A stretch of DNA of 56,053 bases from an uncultured Succinatimonas sp. Lineage in GTDB: Bacteria > Pseudomonadota > Gammaproteobacteria > Enterobacterales > Succinivibrionaceae. This document shows, one piece after another, positions 43,052 through 52,386 of the stretch (position 1 is the stretch's first letter; every line of letters starts with the position of its first letter). The stretch is from the NCBI RefSeq assembly GCF_905203285.1, contig NZ_CAJKVK010000004.1, positions 1 to 56,053 on the forward strand, given 5' to 3'. The position numbers and the translations under genes are program-made. Under the pieces are notes generated by a model. It was not told the DNA's origin, did not search any database, and was given only the letters and a program-made list of their open reading frames with translations.

Positions 43052-44770
43052 TTATTCCTTAAAACGATTAAGAGTGCGCATGGCGCGAATTAAGTTTTCA
43101 AGATTGGGTCTTATGCGTAAAGCTTTGCCGTTGTCTTCAATTAAAGCGCTGCCTTCGTCACTGTAAACAGTCGTATCTTTACTGCCGATAAGAATGATTT
43201 CAGGTTCATCGCTGACGATAAATCTGCGATCGCTTAACTCTTTTAGATTTTCGCCTAAAGAATAGTCGGCAGGAGCGGTGGTGACCTGCAGAATTTCCGT
43301 GGCGACAGTCGCAGGCAGATCAAAAGGCGAGCTTAATTTATTAACGGCAACGGACATATTATCGCTTCCGGGCCATTTGATGATAAGCGGAACATGCTGA
43401 CAGTCGCGATTAAATGTCAAATCGCTTTTTATAAAAGGGCTGCCTGCTGCCGAGGTGACGATAATCATCGTGTCGTCATAATGATCGTTTATCTTAAGCA
43501 CGTTGAATAAATCAACGATACGGCTGTCTAAAATTTTTAACTGCCAATCATAATCATTCTTGTTTTTCGTCTTAAATAAGTCCGATAACACGACGGTAGT
43601 CGAATAAGGACGATCATGATCCCAATCGGCAATTTGCTGCGCTGCTTTGTTTAAGGTTTCATTATCGTCAACCGCGGTTATTATTTGGTTGGCGCGGGCT
43701 CCGGTGGCCTTTTCGATGACGGAAGGATCAAGATCCGAGCTTTGGCTTATCACGAAGCGGCTGATATATTCCTGCGCTGCCATTTCTCTGAAAATGACGG
43801 GCTGAATATTTCTATTTAAGAAAGTATCTTTATATAAAAGAGGAACGCCGTAGCTTGAGGCAAAAAGATTGTCCTTTAACAGCTTGTAGGGCAGATAGTG
43901 CTGCTCGTAGCTTTCGCTTTGCTGCTTTAAAGACAAAAGGTAAGGAGTGATCTTGGGATCCTGCGAATCATAGCTTAAGCCGTTAATAAAAATGGTGACT
44001 ATGTTTTGCGGTTTGCCAGAGGAATTGGAAACAATCGGCTGCAGCGGGTAATCGATAGCGCTGATGTTATTGGGTTTGGCACTTCCTTCAATCCAACCGT
44101 GGCTTGACAGGAATGATTTTGCGGTCATCGGGTAGTGCGCGGGGAATGCAGATCTTAAAATCGTGATTTTATCGTAACGGGTAGCGTCGGCCCAAATGTG
44201 AATGCAGTGAGAGCTGACGAAAGCGGCGATGAAAACAAGACTTGTTATTTTTACCCATTTTTTACTGCCGTTGCGGTAGAGATTTTTGGTGGCAAGTTTG
44301 GCAAAAAGCAGCTCAAAAGCAATTACGATGGGAATAGCTATAAAAAGGAAGTTGTAATTAAGACCGGTATTAAAGTCAAGTTCACGGAAAATAAGATTTA
44401 GTGCGGTAAGCGATAAATGGATTTTGACGTTTAAATATAATTTGGCGTCAAAAAGCAAAATTGAATGAAATAAAATGGCGATAATTACCGAAAAAACCCG
44501 GTAGTAACGGAAATTACCGATGAAAGTTAAAGGGAACAGAATAATAAGATAGGTAACAAAAGCCAAAAAGCCCATGTGCCCCATCCAGGTCACGATTAAG
44601 TAGAAAAATGCAGCAAAAGAATCGGTTGACGGAGCTGCGTAAACATAAGTAAGACCGATTAAAAGAGATAAGAGTACATTTAAAAATAAAAAGTGATGTC
44701 CCCACAGGGAAGAGCGGGAAACCTGTTCTTTATACGAAAAATTTTTTAAGTAATTTACCGAGTCGCTCAT
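43052..44770 (-). CDS. Inner-membrane sulfatase-like protein of the PbgA/YejM (LapC) family
   Basis: A 572-residue protein. Five hydrophobic segments occupy about the first 190 residues, then a periplasmic sulfatase-fold domain (NIVTIFINGLSYDSQDPKITPYLLSL, later IIVTSAAGSPFIKSDLTFNRDCQHVPLIIKWPG). The nucleophilic Cys/Ser and metal ligands of true sulfatases are not preserved, as in PbgA. PbgA/YejM senses periplasmic lipopolysaccharide and restrains LpxC turnover through LapB. ATG 44770 is preferred over the TTG 4 codons earlier. Divergent from the VWA gene. Confidence 0.88.
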   Translation of the reverse strand: MSDSVNYLKNFSYKEQVSRSSLWGHHFLFLNVLLSLLIGLTYVYAAPSTDSFAAFFYLIVTWMGHMGFLAFVTYLIILFPLTFIGNFRYYRVFSVIIAILFHSILLFDAKLYLNVKIHLSLTALNLIFRELDFNTGLNYNFLFIAIPIVIAFELLFAKLATKNLYRNGSKKWVKITSLVFIAAFVSSHCIHIWADATRYDKITILRSAFPAHYPMTAKSFLSSHGWIEGSAKPNNISAIDYPLQPIVSNSSGKPQNIVTIFINGLSYDSQDPKITPYLLSLKQQSESYEQHYLPYKLLKDNLFASSYGVPLLYKDTFLNRNIQPVIFREMAAQEYISRFVISQSSDLDPSVIEKATGARANQIITAVDDNETLNKAAQQIADWDHDRPYSTTVVLSDLFKTKNKNDYDWQLKILDSRIVDLFNVLKINDHYDDTMIIVTSAAGSPFIKSDLTFNRDCQHVPLIIKWPGSDNMSVAVNKLSSPFDLPATVATEILQVTTAPADYSLGENLKELSDRRFIVSDEPEIILIGSKDTTVYSDEGSALIEDNGKALRIRPNLENLIRAMRTLNRFKE

Positions 44771-44831
44771 TGTCAGATCCAAAATAGCAAAGCTTTAACC
44801 TAGCATTGTAACTTAGATGAAGGCTCTTTTC

Positions 44832-44849
44832 TTAAGCTTTAAAGCTTAA
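44832..44849. repeat. 18-bp perfect palindrome between divergent genes
   Basis: TTAAGCTTT followed by AAAGCTTAA is an exact 18-base palindrome in the 215-base gap between the PbgA-like and VWA genes. AT-rich; could be an operator or chance. Confidence 0.35.
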
Positions 44850-44985
44850 AAAATTTTTTACATTTTAAAAATGGCTTGTTTATGCCTTTTGTAAAGCCGT
44901 TGTGTGCAATTTGCAGTGTTTTTGAAAAAAGTCGGTTTTAGCTTAAGCGACAATATAACTCTTTGTAAAAAATGAGGAGTTATAC

Positions 44986-46572
44986 GTGAAAAACGCAATG
45001 CCGATAATTGTCGCCAATTATGCAAAAGCTTTTAATATAAAAGTAAGGATGCAGGGAAGCTATGCTTATACCGACGGCAGGGAAATAGTTATTCCGAGGC
45101 TTAATCTTACCGATGATCGCATAGCAAGGCTTGCATACGGGTATTTGGCGCATGAAGCCGCCCATGTACGCTATACGGATTTTAAAATTGTAAAAAGCAT
45201 AAGAGGTAACTTTACTTTCTTTTCGTTATTTAACGTACTTGAGGACGCACGTATTGAGCGGCTTATCGGCAGGGAATTTATCGGGGTTTGGGAAAATCTT
45301 GAGTTTTTGCGCTCAAGTTTTGATGAACATTTAAGTGAGTTTTTAAATAAGCATAAACATCCTTTTACGCTTATCTTTTCATTTATTTCCTATTATTTGT
45401 GCGTAAAAAGTCAGGGCTTTGCCTCCCAAAGAAAAAATACCTTGTTATTGTTTAAAGAAGTAAAAGCGTTGCTTAGAGTCAAGGCGTTTTGCAAGCTAAT
45501 TTTTTTAATCAAAAAGGCTCCTTATCTTAAAAGCAGCTCTGCCGTGCTTAAACTTTGTGAAGAGATTGGTGAGCTTTTGTCTTTAAAAGATTCTTATAAA
45601 AATACTAAAGCGCTTTCTCAAAGCGATTTGCAGGCGATAAACGGTAAGGACTTTTTAAAGGAAAGCAGATTTTTACGGGATGATAATTTATTTGCCAAAG
45701 TATGTTTGAATAAAACGGGAAAAGCCTATGTCGGAGCGGACAAGTCCGTTCTTTTAAATTATGAAGCGGTAAAAGATAACGGCTCTTCGCGTGATGATTT
45801 GGGAGTTGTCGGCCCGTGCGTATGTAAAAACGGAAATCCCCAAGCCGTTTTGGCGGCAGCGCGCGATCTTTATCCTTTAAAAAGGGCTTTGATGCTGTCA
45901 GCCCGCGCTTTTATCGATAGGAAGCGTTCAGGCAGGCAAAGTCATACGTATCTTGATACCAAACATTTATCAAGACTTTTTATGTTTGATGACCGATTGT
46001 TTTTAAAAAAAGAAATAGAGGAAGATTTCTCTACTTATATTCATGTCCTTGTAGACGTATCCGGATCGATGATGATAAAAGAAAAATCAAAAGGTCGGAT
46101 GCGCAGTGAAATCGCCTGCAGCTGCGCTTATTGTCTTGCCAAAGCGCTTGAAGGCATCGACGGAATATTTTGTGAAGTGACCTTTTTCCCGGGATTTACG
46201 TCTGAATATGAAATTGCGCTTAAGCATAATGAAAAAGTAAGTTCCGTCATTGCAAGATTTGATCAAAAGCCCCGAGGCTCGACTCCTCTTGCTCAAGCCT
46301 TGTGGTATGCCTTGGGCAGGCAAAAAGAATTTTCCTTTAAGCGCAGTATCTTTATCGTAATAACCGACGGAGTCCCCGACAGTGTTGCGCAGACCGTAAG
46401 GGCTTTGGAATTTGCCAAGGAGCTTTCATGTGAGGTTTACGGTTTTGGAATAGAAAGTACGGCAGGCTGCGATCTTTTCACAAGCTTTACCGTGGTAAAT
46501 GATATTGGAGAACTGCCTAAAGCCGTTTTTAATACGCTTTATATGATCTTTAAAAAGCGGAGAAATATATAG
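44986..46572 (+). CDS. Metalloprotease-like / von Willebrand factor A (CobT-like) protein
   Basis: A 528-residue protein starting at GTG, 7 bases after GAGGAG. The N-terminal part has HEAAH at 56-60 followed by VRYTDF, and LFNVLEDARIERLI (82-94) offers an acidic third ligand: a zinc-metallopeptidase-like arrangement. The C-terminal third is a VWA domain with MIDAS residues DVSGSM (357-362), a threonine in PRGSTPLAQAL and Asp in VITDGVPDS. This architecture resembles CobT-like proteins that pair with MoxR/CobS-type AAA+ ATPases in phage and mobile loci. No such ATPase and no cobalamin gene lies nearby, so its role is unknown. Confidence 0.75.
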   Translation: MKNAMPIIVANYAKAFNIKVRMQGSYAYTDGREIVIPRLNLTDDRIARLAYGYLAHEAAHVRYTDFKIVKSIRGNFTFFSLFNVLEDARIERLIGREFIGVWENLEFLRSSFDEHLSEFLNKHKHPFTLIFSFISYYLCVKSQGFASQRKNTLLLFKEVKALLRVKAFCKLIFLIKKAPYLKSSSAVLKLCEEIGELLSLKDSYKNTKALSQSDLQAINGKDFLKESRFLRDDNLFAKVCLNKTGKAYVGADKSVLLNYEAVKDNGSSRDDLGVVGPCVCKNGNPQAVLAAARDLYPLKRALMLSARAFIDRKRSGRQSHTYLDTKHLSRLFMFDDRLFLKKEIEEDFSTYIHVLVDVSGSMMIKEKSKGRMRSEIACSCAYCLAKALEGIDGIFCEVTFFPGFTSEYEIALKHNEKVSSVIARFDQKPRGSTPLAQALWYALGRQKEFSFKRSIFIVITDGVPDSVAQTVRALEFAKELSCEVYGFGIESTAGCDLFTSFTVVNDIGELPKAVFNTLYMIFKKRRNI

Positions 46573-46635
46573 TTATAACTTGCCGTTCTTTTCGCTTTTT
46601 TACGTGCATTTTTTACCGTCACTATCACTAAAAAA

Positions 46636-46644
46636 TGCTAGAAT
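46636..46644 (+). promoter_or_regulatory. Extended -10 promoter of queA
   Basis: TG-C-TAGAAT is an extended -10 element 27 bases before the GTG start, giving a leader of about 20 bases. No strong -35 is needed for this class. It should drive queA-tgt. Confidence 0.55.
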
Positions 46645-46671
46645 GCTCCGAGTTTTTTTGAGGTTAAGACA

Positions 46672-47745
46672 GTGTTACGCAGTGATTTTAATTTTGATTT
46701 GCCAAAAGAGCTTATAGCCAATTACCCAAGTGCCGAGCGCACCAAATGCAGAATGCTGTGCCTTGACGGCAACACCGGAGAGCTTTGCGATCGTACTTTT
46801 ATCGATCTTAAAGATTTCGTAAAACCGGGAGATCTTTTAGTGTTTAACGATACTAAAGTAATTCCCGCCCGTTTGTACGGCACCAAGAAAACCGGCGGAG
46901 CTGTCGAACTTTTAATTGAAAGAATAACGGGACTTAATACCGCTTTGTCGCATATCAGAGCCAGTAAGGCGCCCAAAGCCGGAGCGGAGCTTTTTATCGA
47001 CGGCGGATATGTTTTAAACGTAACCGGGCGTGACGGCGATTTATTTATGATTGAGACCGCTGACGGTTCGTCGCTTCTTGATCTTTTGGATAAGGTAGGA
47101 CATATTCCTTTGCCTCCGTATATCGAAAGAGAAGACGAAGCTTTGGATAAAGATCGCTATCAGACCGTTTACAGCAAGGTGCCGGGCGCGGTTGCGGCTC
47201 CTACTGCAGGTCTTCATTTTGATAATGAGCAGATTGAAGAATTAAAGCGCCTTGGCGTTAATACCGCTTTCGTTACTTTGCACGTCGGCGCGGGAACTTT
47301 CCAGCCCGTTCGCGAGGACGATATCGTAAAGCATCATATGCATAAGGAATTCGTGCAGCTGCCTGAGGAAGTGGCAAGCGCGGTAAAGGCGACGCATGCG
47401 GCAGGTCATCGCGTTATAGCCGTGGGAACCACCGCGGTCCGTTCCCTTGAAAGCGCTGCATCCTATGCAAGAGAAAACGGACTTGGCGAAATCGCACCTT
47501 TTCACAACGACACCTCGATTTTCATTTACCCGGGTTATAAATATCAGGTGGTTGATTGCTTAATCACCAATTTCCATTTGCCTGAGTCAACCCTTATCAT
47601 GCTGGTGTGCGCGTTTGCCGGTTATAAGAACACGATGCATGCCTATCATCACGCGGTTGATGATAAGTATAAGTTCTTCAGTTACGGCGACTGCATGTTT
47701 ATAACCAAGAGAACCGAGCCGATGGATTTACCTCCTTCCGCTTAA
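46672..47745 (+). CDS. queA: S-adenosylmethionine:tRNA ribosyltransferase-isomerase
   Basis: A 357-residue enzyme that builds the epoxycyclopentane ring of queuosine in tRNA. GTG start. Conserved stretches: FDLPKELIANYPSAERTKCRML, DLLVFNDTKVIPARL, HIRASKAPK, LPPYIER, YQTVYSKVPGAVAAPTAGLHF, FVTLHVGAGTFQPVR, VGTTAVRSLES and FHLPESTLIMLV. Length matches the family (356 in E. coli). tgt follows 11 bases after its stop. Confidence 0.98.
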   Translation: MLRSDFNFDLPKELIANYPSAERTKCRMLCLDGNTGELCDRTFIDLKDFVKPGDLLVFNDTKVIPARLYGTKKTGGAVELLIERITGLNTALSHIRASKAPKAGAELFIDGGYVLNVTGRDGDLFMIETADGSSLLDLLDKVGHIPLPPYIEREDEALDKDRYQTVYSKVPGAVAAPTAGLHFDNEQIEELKRLGVNTAFVTLHVGAGTFQPVREDDIVKHHMHKEFVQLPEEVASAVKATHAAGHRVIAVGTTAVRSLESAASYARENGLGEIAPFHNDTSIFIYPGYKYQVVDCLITNFHLPESTLIMLVCAFAGYKNTMHAYHHAVDDKYKFFSYGDCMFITKRTEPMDLPPSA

Positions 47746-47756
47746 AAGGATCACAG

Positions 47757-48866
47757 ATGGAATTTAAAATTTTAGCTAAAGACGGCAAGGCCCGTCGCGG
47801 TGAACTTCATTTTAAGCGCGGAATCGTGCGTACCCCGGCTTTCATGCCCGTAGGAACTTTGGGAACCGTTAAAGGCATCCGTCCCGAGCAGGTTGAAGAA
47901 TTAGGCGCAGATATTCTTTTGGGAAATACTTTTCATTTGTGGCTGCGCCCCGGAACCGATGTTATAAAGCTTCATGGCGACCTTCATGACTTTATGCACT
48001 GGAATAAGCCGATTTTGACTGATTCGGGCGGTTTTCAGGTCTTTTCTTTGTCAGGCATCAGAAAAGTAACGGAAGAGGGCGTTAAGTTTCAGCATCCTAT
48101 CAATGGTTCGAGATTGTTTTTGTCGCCTGAGATTTCCATGCAGGTACAGCATGCCTTAGGATCGGATATCGTCATGCAGTTTGATGAGTGCATCGGACTT
48201 CCTGCCGACTATCGCCGCATGGAAAATGCTATGGAACTTTCGCTGCGCTGGGCAAGACGCTGCAAAGACGAGTTTTTAAGACTTGAAAATCCCAACAGCC
48301 TTTTCGGCATTATTCAAGGCGGAACCGATGAGGGGCTGCGCGAGCGTTCTTTAGAAGGGCTTACTAACATAGGCTTTGACGGGTACGCCATCGGCGGCTT
48401 AGCCGTGGGTGAGCCTAAGGATGTCATGTATAAGGCTTTAGGCCATATCGCTCCTATCATGCCGGAGGATAAACCGCGTTACCTGATGGGAGTCGGACGT
48501 CCTGAGGATATTCTGCAAGGCGTTTTAAACGGCGTTGATATGTTTGACTGCGTGATGCCGACGCGCAATGCCAGAAACGGGCATTTGTTCACATCCCAAG
48601 GTGTGGTAAAGATCCGCAACGCAAAATACGCAACTGATACTAGTCCGCTTGATCCGAATTGCGGCTGTTATACCTGCAGACATTTCTCCCGTGCCTATCT
48701 GCATCATTTGGATAAATGCGGAGAAATGCTCGGCGCTCATTTAAATACCATTCATAATCTTTGGTATTACGAGCATCTGATGCAGGGAATTCGCGACGCA
48801 ATTGAAAGCGGAACGCTTGAAGCTTTTGCCGATAATTTTTACAAAACAGCTTGTAAAACCGTTTAA
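47757..48866 (+). CDS. tgt: tRNA-guanine transglycosylase
   Basis: A 369-residue enzyme that exchanges guanine-34 for preQ1 in GUN-anticodon tRNAs. TDSGGFQVFSL carries the active-site Asp; MQFDECIGLPADYRR and YLMGVGRPEDILQGV are typical, and CVMPTRNARNGHLF contains the nucleophile region (D in DCVMPTRNAR). The zinc site is CxCxxC with the later His in HLNTIHNL. Length near E. coli (375). Part of queA-tgt, then a 269-base leader region before yajC. Confidence 0.98.
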   Translation: MEFKILAKDGKARRGELHFKRGIVRTPAFMPVGTLGTVKGIRPEQVEELGADILLGNTFHLWLRPGTDVIKLHGDLHDFMHWNKPILTDSGGFQVFSLSGIRKVTEEGVKFQHPINGSRLFLSPEISMQVQHALGSDIVMQFDECIGLPADYRRMENAMELSLRWARRCKDEFLRLENPNSLFGIIQGGTDEGLRERSLEGLTNIGFDGYAIGGLAVGEPKDVMYKALGHIAPIMPEDKPRYLMGVGRPEDILQGVLNGVDMFDCVMPTRNARNGHLFTSQGVVKIRNAKYATDTSPLDPNCGCYTCRHFSRAYLHHLDKCGEMLGAHLNTIHNLWYYEHLMQGIRDAIESGTLEAFADNFYKTACKTV

Positions 48867-48917
48867 TTCTTTGTCTTGCCGCCTTTTGTGCTGGTAATAT
48901 AAGGAATCTGCGAGATG

Positions 48918-48926
48918 TGTTATACT
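48918..48926 (+). promoter_or_regulatory. Extended -10 promoter of yajC-secD-secF
   Basis: TG-T-TATACT is an extended -10, giving a start near 48933 and a leader of about 200 bases before the yajC ATG. It suggests yajC-secDF can be made independently of tgt. Confidence 0.5.
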
Positions 48927-48985
48927 TGTCGCAATTCACTCTTATACGGTCTGTGATTTAAAGGCGTCTTTTTTAAGGCGAAAAT

Positions 48986-49103
48986 TGCAAAAACCGTAAC
49001 TTTTTGCACGATAGATAGTAATATTATTCTTTGTGCATAAAGTTTCTTTCTTAACGAAAGAAAAGATGGTAATCAGCTGATAAATCGGGATTTAGAAATT
49101 CCG
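48986..49103 (+). promoter_or_regulatory. Structured 5' leader of yajC with three stem-loops
   Basis: Three hairpins follow one another: TGCAAAAA/TTTTTGCA (48986-49008, loop 7), TTTCTTTC/GAAAGAAA (49043-49063, loop 5) and CGGGATTT/AAATTCCG (49086-49103, loop 2, one G-T pair). None has a following T run suited to simple termination. Only a 4-codon frame (MVIS at 49065) was noticed in it. Confidence 0.45.
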
Positions 49104-49135
49104 TAATTTTTAACTTTATTTAAGGTACTTGTACT

Positions 49136-49486
49136 ATGTCTTTTTCTTTAATTCCTGCAGCTTATGCCGCTGAAGCCGCTCCCGCAGGCGGTGATATGAG
49201 CATGATGATCGTTCTTGTGATGTGTATGCTCGCGGTGTATTTTTTCGTAATGCGCCCGAACTCCAAGAAGCGTAAAGAAATGCAGAAATTGCTTGACGGT
49301 CTTTCCGTAGGTGATGAAGTTTTAACTAACGGCGGTATTGCCGGCCGTATCAGCAAATTGCCGGAAAACAAAGAGTATGTTCTTATTTCCGTAGCTGACG
49401 GTATCATTATTCAGATGAAGCGTAACTATATCGTTGCCGTTTTGCCTAAGGGCACTTTAGTTGCCACCGGTGCTGAAAGCAAATAA
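49136..49486 (+). CDS. yajC: Sec translocase auxiliary subunit YajC
   Basis: A 116-residue single-span inner-membrane protein associated with SecDF. After a short Ala-rich periplasmic start, the membrane segment is about 23-43 (MMIVLVMCMLAVYFFVMRP). RPNSKKRKEMQKLLDGLSVGDEVLTNGGIAGRISKL is the family signature. First gene of the yajC-secD-secF operon. Confidence 0.97.
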   Translation: MSFSLIPAAYAAEAAPAGGDMSMMIVLVMCMLAVYFFVMRPNSKKRKEMQKLLDGLSVGDEVLTNGGIAGRISKLPENKEYVLISVADGIIIQMKRNYIVAVLPKGTLVATGAESK

Positions 49487-49537
49487 TAAAAATATGCCGC
49501 GGCAGTAAGTCGCGGCTTCTTCTTTTGGGTAATCATC

Positions 49538-51415
49538 GTGCTTAATAAATTCCCTTTGTGGAAGAATCTTTTAATCGCAGTCATTATTTTGCTGGGATTC
49601 TTCTACGCACTTCCTAATTTATACGGTGAAGATCCTGCGTTGCAGATTTCCGGCACGCATGGAATCGAAGTAGATTCTACGGTTTCCTCTCAGGTTCAGA
49701 CCTTGCTTGACGGCAAGAATATTAAGGGTGATTACGAACTTGAGAACGGTCAGTTGTTAATCCGTTTTGCCAACACCAACGATCAGATTTTAGCCAAAGA
49801 CATCGTTTCAAAAGCGTTGGGTGATCGTTTTATTACCGCATTAAACTTAGCTCCTGCAACTCCTGCATGGATGCGCTCTTTAGGCATGCATCCTTTAAAG
49901 CTCGGTCTTGATTTGCGCGGCGGCGTTCACTTCCTTATGGAAGTTGATATGGACGAAGCCATGAGAAAGATGAAGACTCAGCTGGTGTCAGATTTCAGAT
50001 CAGAATTGCGCAATGCCGATTTGCGCCTTGCCGGTGCCCGTACCGAAGGCGATGACGTTGTTGTGACTTTCCGTGATGCCGCTACCCGCGACGCCGCAGA
50101 GAAGCTGCTTTCCGATCATCATCGTGATTTCGTTTTCCAAAGTTATGATCGTGACGGCAGATATTTCATCTCCGCAAAGATGACGCAGCAGAAGCTTTCT
50201 GAAATCAGAACCAATGCGGTTGATCAGAACATTAATATTATTCGTAACCGTGTTAATGAATTGGGCGTTGCCGAACCTTTGGTTCAAAGACAAGGTGCCG
50301 ATCGTATCGTGGTTGAACTTCCGGGTATTCAGGATACTGCCCGCGCTAAAGAAATTTTGGGCGCAACCGCCACTTTGGAGTTCCGTTTGGTTGACAGTTC
50401 CGCCGATCTTAATGCCGCGATGCAGGGCCGCGTTCCTGCAGGAACCGAACTTCATTACGATAAGAATAACTATCCCGTTGTCCTTGAAAAACGCGTTATC
50501 TTAACCGGCGATCATATCGTTGACGCTTCATCTTCAAGCGATGAAAACGGTCGTCCTCAGGTTAATATCAGCCTTGATTCCCGCGGCGGCAGCATTATGT
50601 CCGCCTTTACTAAGGACAATGTCGGTAAATCAATGGCAACTAACTTTATTGAATATAAAGTTATTCCTAATGAAGATGAAAATGCTCCTAAAGTAGGAGA
50701 GGAAGGATATAAGCCGCGTTTTGAAAAGGTTGAGCAGATCATCAATGTCGCAACCATTCAGACCCGTCTTGGCAGTAATTTCCGTATTACCGGCATTGAC
50801 TCGGTAAAAGAAGCCCATAACCTTGCGCTGCTGCTGCGTGCCGGTGCTTTGATTGCCCCGATTCAGATCGTTGAAGAACGTACTATCGGCCCGAGCCTCG
50901 GTCAGCAGAACATTGACAGCGGTATGCAGGCTATGTTCTACGGCGTATTGTTCCTTGCCGTATTTATGCTTATTTACTATAAAGCTTTCGGCTTTATCGC
51001 CAATTTAGCGTTGATTTTTAACTTGGTATTGATTGTCGGCGTTATGTCTCTTATTCCGGGAGCGACAATGACGTTGCCGGGTATCGCGGGTATCGTCTTG
51101 ACCCTCGGTATGGCAGTTGACGCGAACGTGCTTATTTATGAGCGAATTCGAGAGGAATTGCGGGCGGGAAGAACGGTTCAGCAGTCTATTAATTTAGGCT
51201 ATGAGCGTGCTTTTGCCACCATCGCGGACTCTAATATCACGACATTCATTACCGCCTTGATCCTCTTTATGGTCGGTACCGGCTCAGTCAAGGGCTTCGC
51301 TCTCGTCCTTATGGTCGGCTTGGCATCTTCAATGTTCACCGCTGTCACGGCTTGCCGTGCCATCGTTAATATCATTTGGGGCGGACGTCCTAATTTGAAG
51401 AAGCTGAGTATTTAA
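49538..51415 (+). CDS. secD: Protein translocase subunit SecD
   Basis: A 625-residue inner-membrane motor part that uses the proton gradient to complete preprotein export. GTG start 51 bases after yajC. First membrane segment about 8-28 (WKNLLIAVIILLGFFYALPNLY). The large periplasmic P1 domain includes LGLDLRGGVHFLMEVD and INIIRNRVNELGVAEPLVQRQGADRIVVELPGI. The C-terminal five-span part has GPSLGQQNIDSG, TLPGIAGIVLTLGMAVDANVLIYERIREE and a region ending in IWGGRPNLKKLSI. Length close to E. coli (615). Confidence 0.98.
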   Translation: MLNKFPLWKNLLIAVIILLGFFYALPNLYGEDPALQISGTHGIEVDSTVSSQVQTLLDGKNIKGDYELENGQLLIRFANTNDQILAKDIVSKALGDRFITALNLAPATPAWMRSLGMHPLKLGLDLRGGVHFLMEVDMDEAMRKMKTQLVSDFRSELRNADLRLAGARTEGDDVVVTFRDAATRDAAEKLLSDHHRDFVFQSYDRDGRYFISAKMTQQKLSEIRTNAVDQNINIIRNRVNELGVAEPLVQRQGADRIVVELPGIQDTARAKEILGATATLEFRLVDSSADLNAAMQGRVPAGTELHYDKNNYPVVLEKRVILTGDHIVDASSSSDENGRPQVNISLDSRGGSIMSAFTKDNVGKSMATNFIEYKVIPNEDENAPKVGEEGYKPRFEKVEQIINVATIQTRLGSNFRITGIDSVKEAHNLALLLRAGALIAPIQIVEERTIGPSLGQQNIDSGMQAMFYGVLFLAVFMLIYYKAFGFIANLALIFNLVLIVGVMSLIPGATMTLPGIAGIVLTLGMAVDANVLIYERIREELRAGRTVQQSINLGYERAFATIADSNITTFITALILFMVGTGSVKGFALVLMVGLASSMFTAVTACRAIVNIIWGGRPNLKKLSI

Positions 51416-51428
51416 GGAGGGAATGACT

Positions 51429-52376
51429 ATGATGCAGTTTATTAAAGAAGGTGTCGTCATCCCCTTCATGAAAATCAAGGAGATTGTCGAGATCGGTGTC
51501 ACTATTTTGGTTGTTGCCTGCATTGCCGTTATGGCAGTAAAAGGCCTTAACTGGGGCCTTGATTTTACCGGCGGTATCGTGGTCGAGACCAAGTATTCCG
51601 AGCCTATGGACTTGGAAAAAGTGCGTGAAGCTTATGCCAAGCAGGGGGTAGAGGGTATAACGCAGCATTTCGGATCTACAAGCGACGTTATGATCCGTGT
51701 GGCTCCTAAAGACGGTCTTAATCAGCAGATTGTCGCCGACAAAGTAATGACGGCAGCAAAGCAGCTTGATCCTAAAGCTACTTTAAGCCGTTCCGAGTAT
51801 GTCGGTCCTGCAGTAGGTGAAGAGCTCGTTCAAAGCGGTATTTTAGCCATTGTCGTATCTTTGATTGCAATTTTGGCTTATATTGCTTTCCGCTTTGAGT
51901 GGAGAATGGCAACCGGTGCGGTTATCTCTCTTGCCTATGACGTTATCGTGGTTCTTGGCGTGTTCTCTTTTTGGCAGATTGAATACGATTTGACGGTTCT
52001 TGCCGCGGTGCTTACCGTTGTCGGTTATTCACTTAACGATAAGATCGTCGTGTTTGATCGTATTCGTGAAAATGCCAGCCGCATTTCACGTGATGTGAGC
52101 ATGGAACGTCTTTTCGATATTTCCTTGACGCAGACTTTGTCCCGTACGATTATTACCTCAGGCACCACCCTGATTACGGTTATTTGCCTGCTGGTCTTCG
52201 GCGGTTCGCTTATCTTCGGTTTTGCGTTGGCCGTGACTATAGGTATCGTATTCGGTACTTTCTCGTCAATATACGTAGCAAGTACCTGGCCGCTCCTGCT
52301 CAAGATTCAAAGACGCCATGTCCTGCCGATGAAGATTGAGAAGAAGGAAACAGACGGCATTGAAACCATGGATTAG
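51429..52376 (+). CDS. secF: Protein translocase subunit SecF
   Basis: A 315-residue six-span partner of SecD. I place the start at the ATG at 51429 because AGGAGG (51415-51420) is then 8 bases upstream; the ATG at 51423 is only 2 bases from it. GLDFTGGIVVETKYSEP, SEYVGPAVGEELVQSGILAI, DLTVLAAVLTVVGYSLNDKIVVFDRIREN and TIITSGTTLITVICLLVFGG are family signatures. The ribosome binding site overlaps the secD stop, so SecD and SecF translation should be coupled. Confidence 0.97.
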   Translation: MMQFIKEGVVIPFMKIKEIVEIGVTILVVACIAVMAVKGLNWGLDFTGGIVVETKYSEPMDLEKVREAYAKQGVEGITQHFGSTSDVMIRVAPKDGLNQQIVADKVMTAAKQLDPKATLSRSEYVGPAVGEELVQSGILAIVVSLIAILAYIAFRFEWRMATGAVISLAYDVIVVLGVFSFWQIEYDLTVLAAVLTVVGYSLNDKIVVFDRIRENASRISRDVSMERLFDISLTQTLSRTIITSGTTLITVICLLVFGGSLIFGFALAVTIGIVFGTFSSIYVASTWPLLLKIQRRHVLPMKIEKKETDGIETMD

Positions 52377-52386
52377 TAAAAAATAA

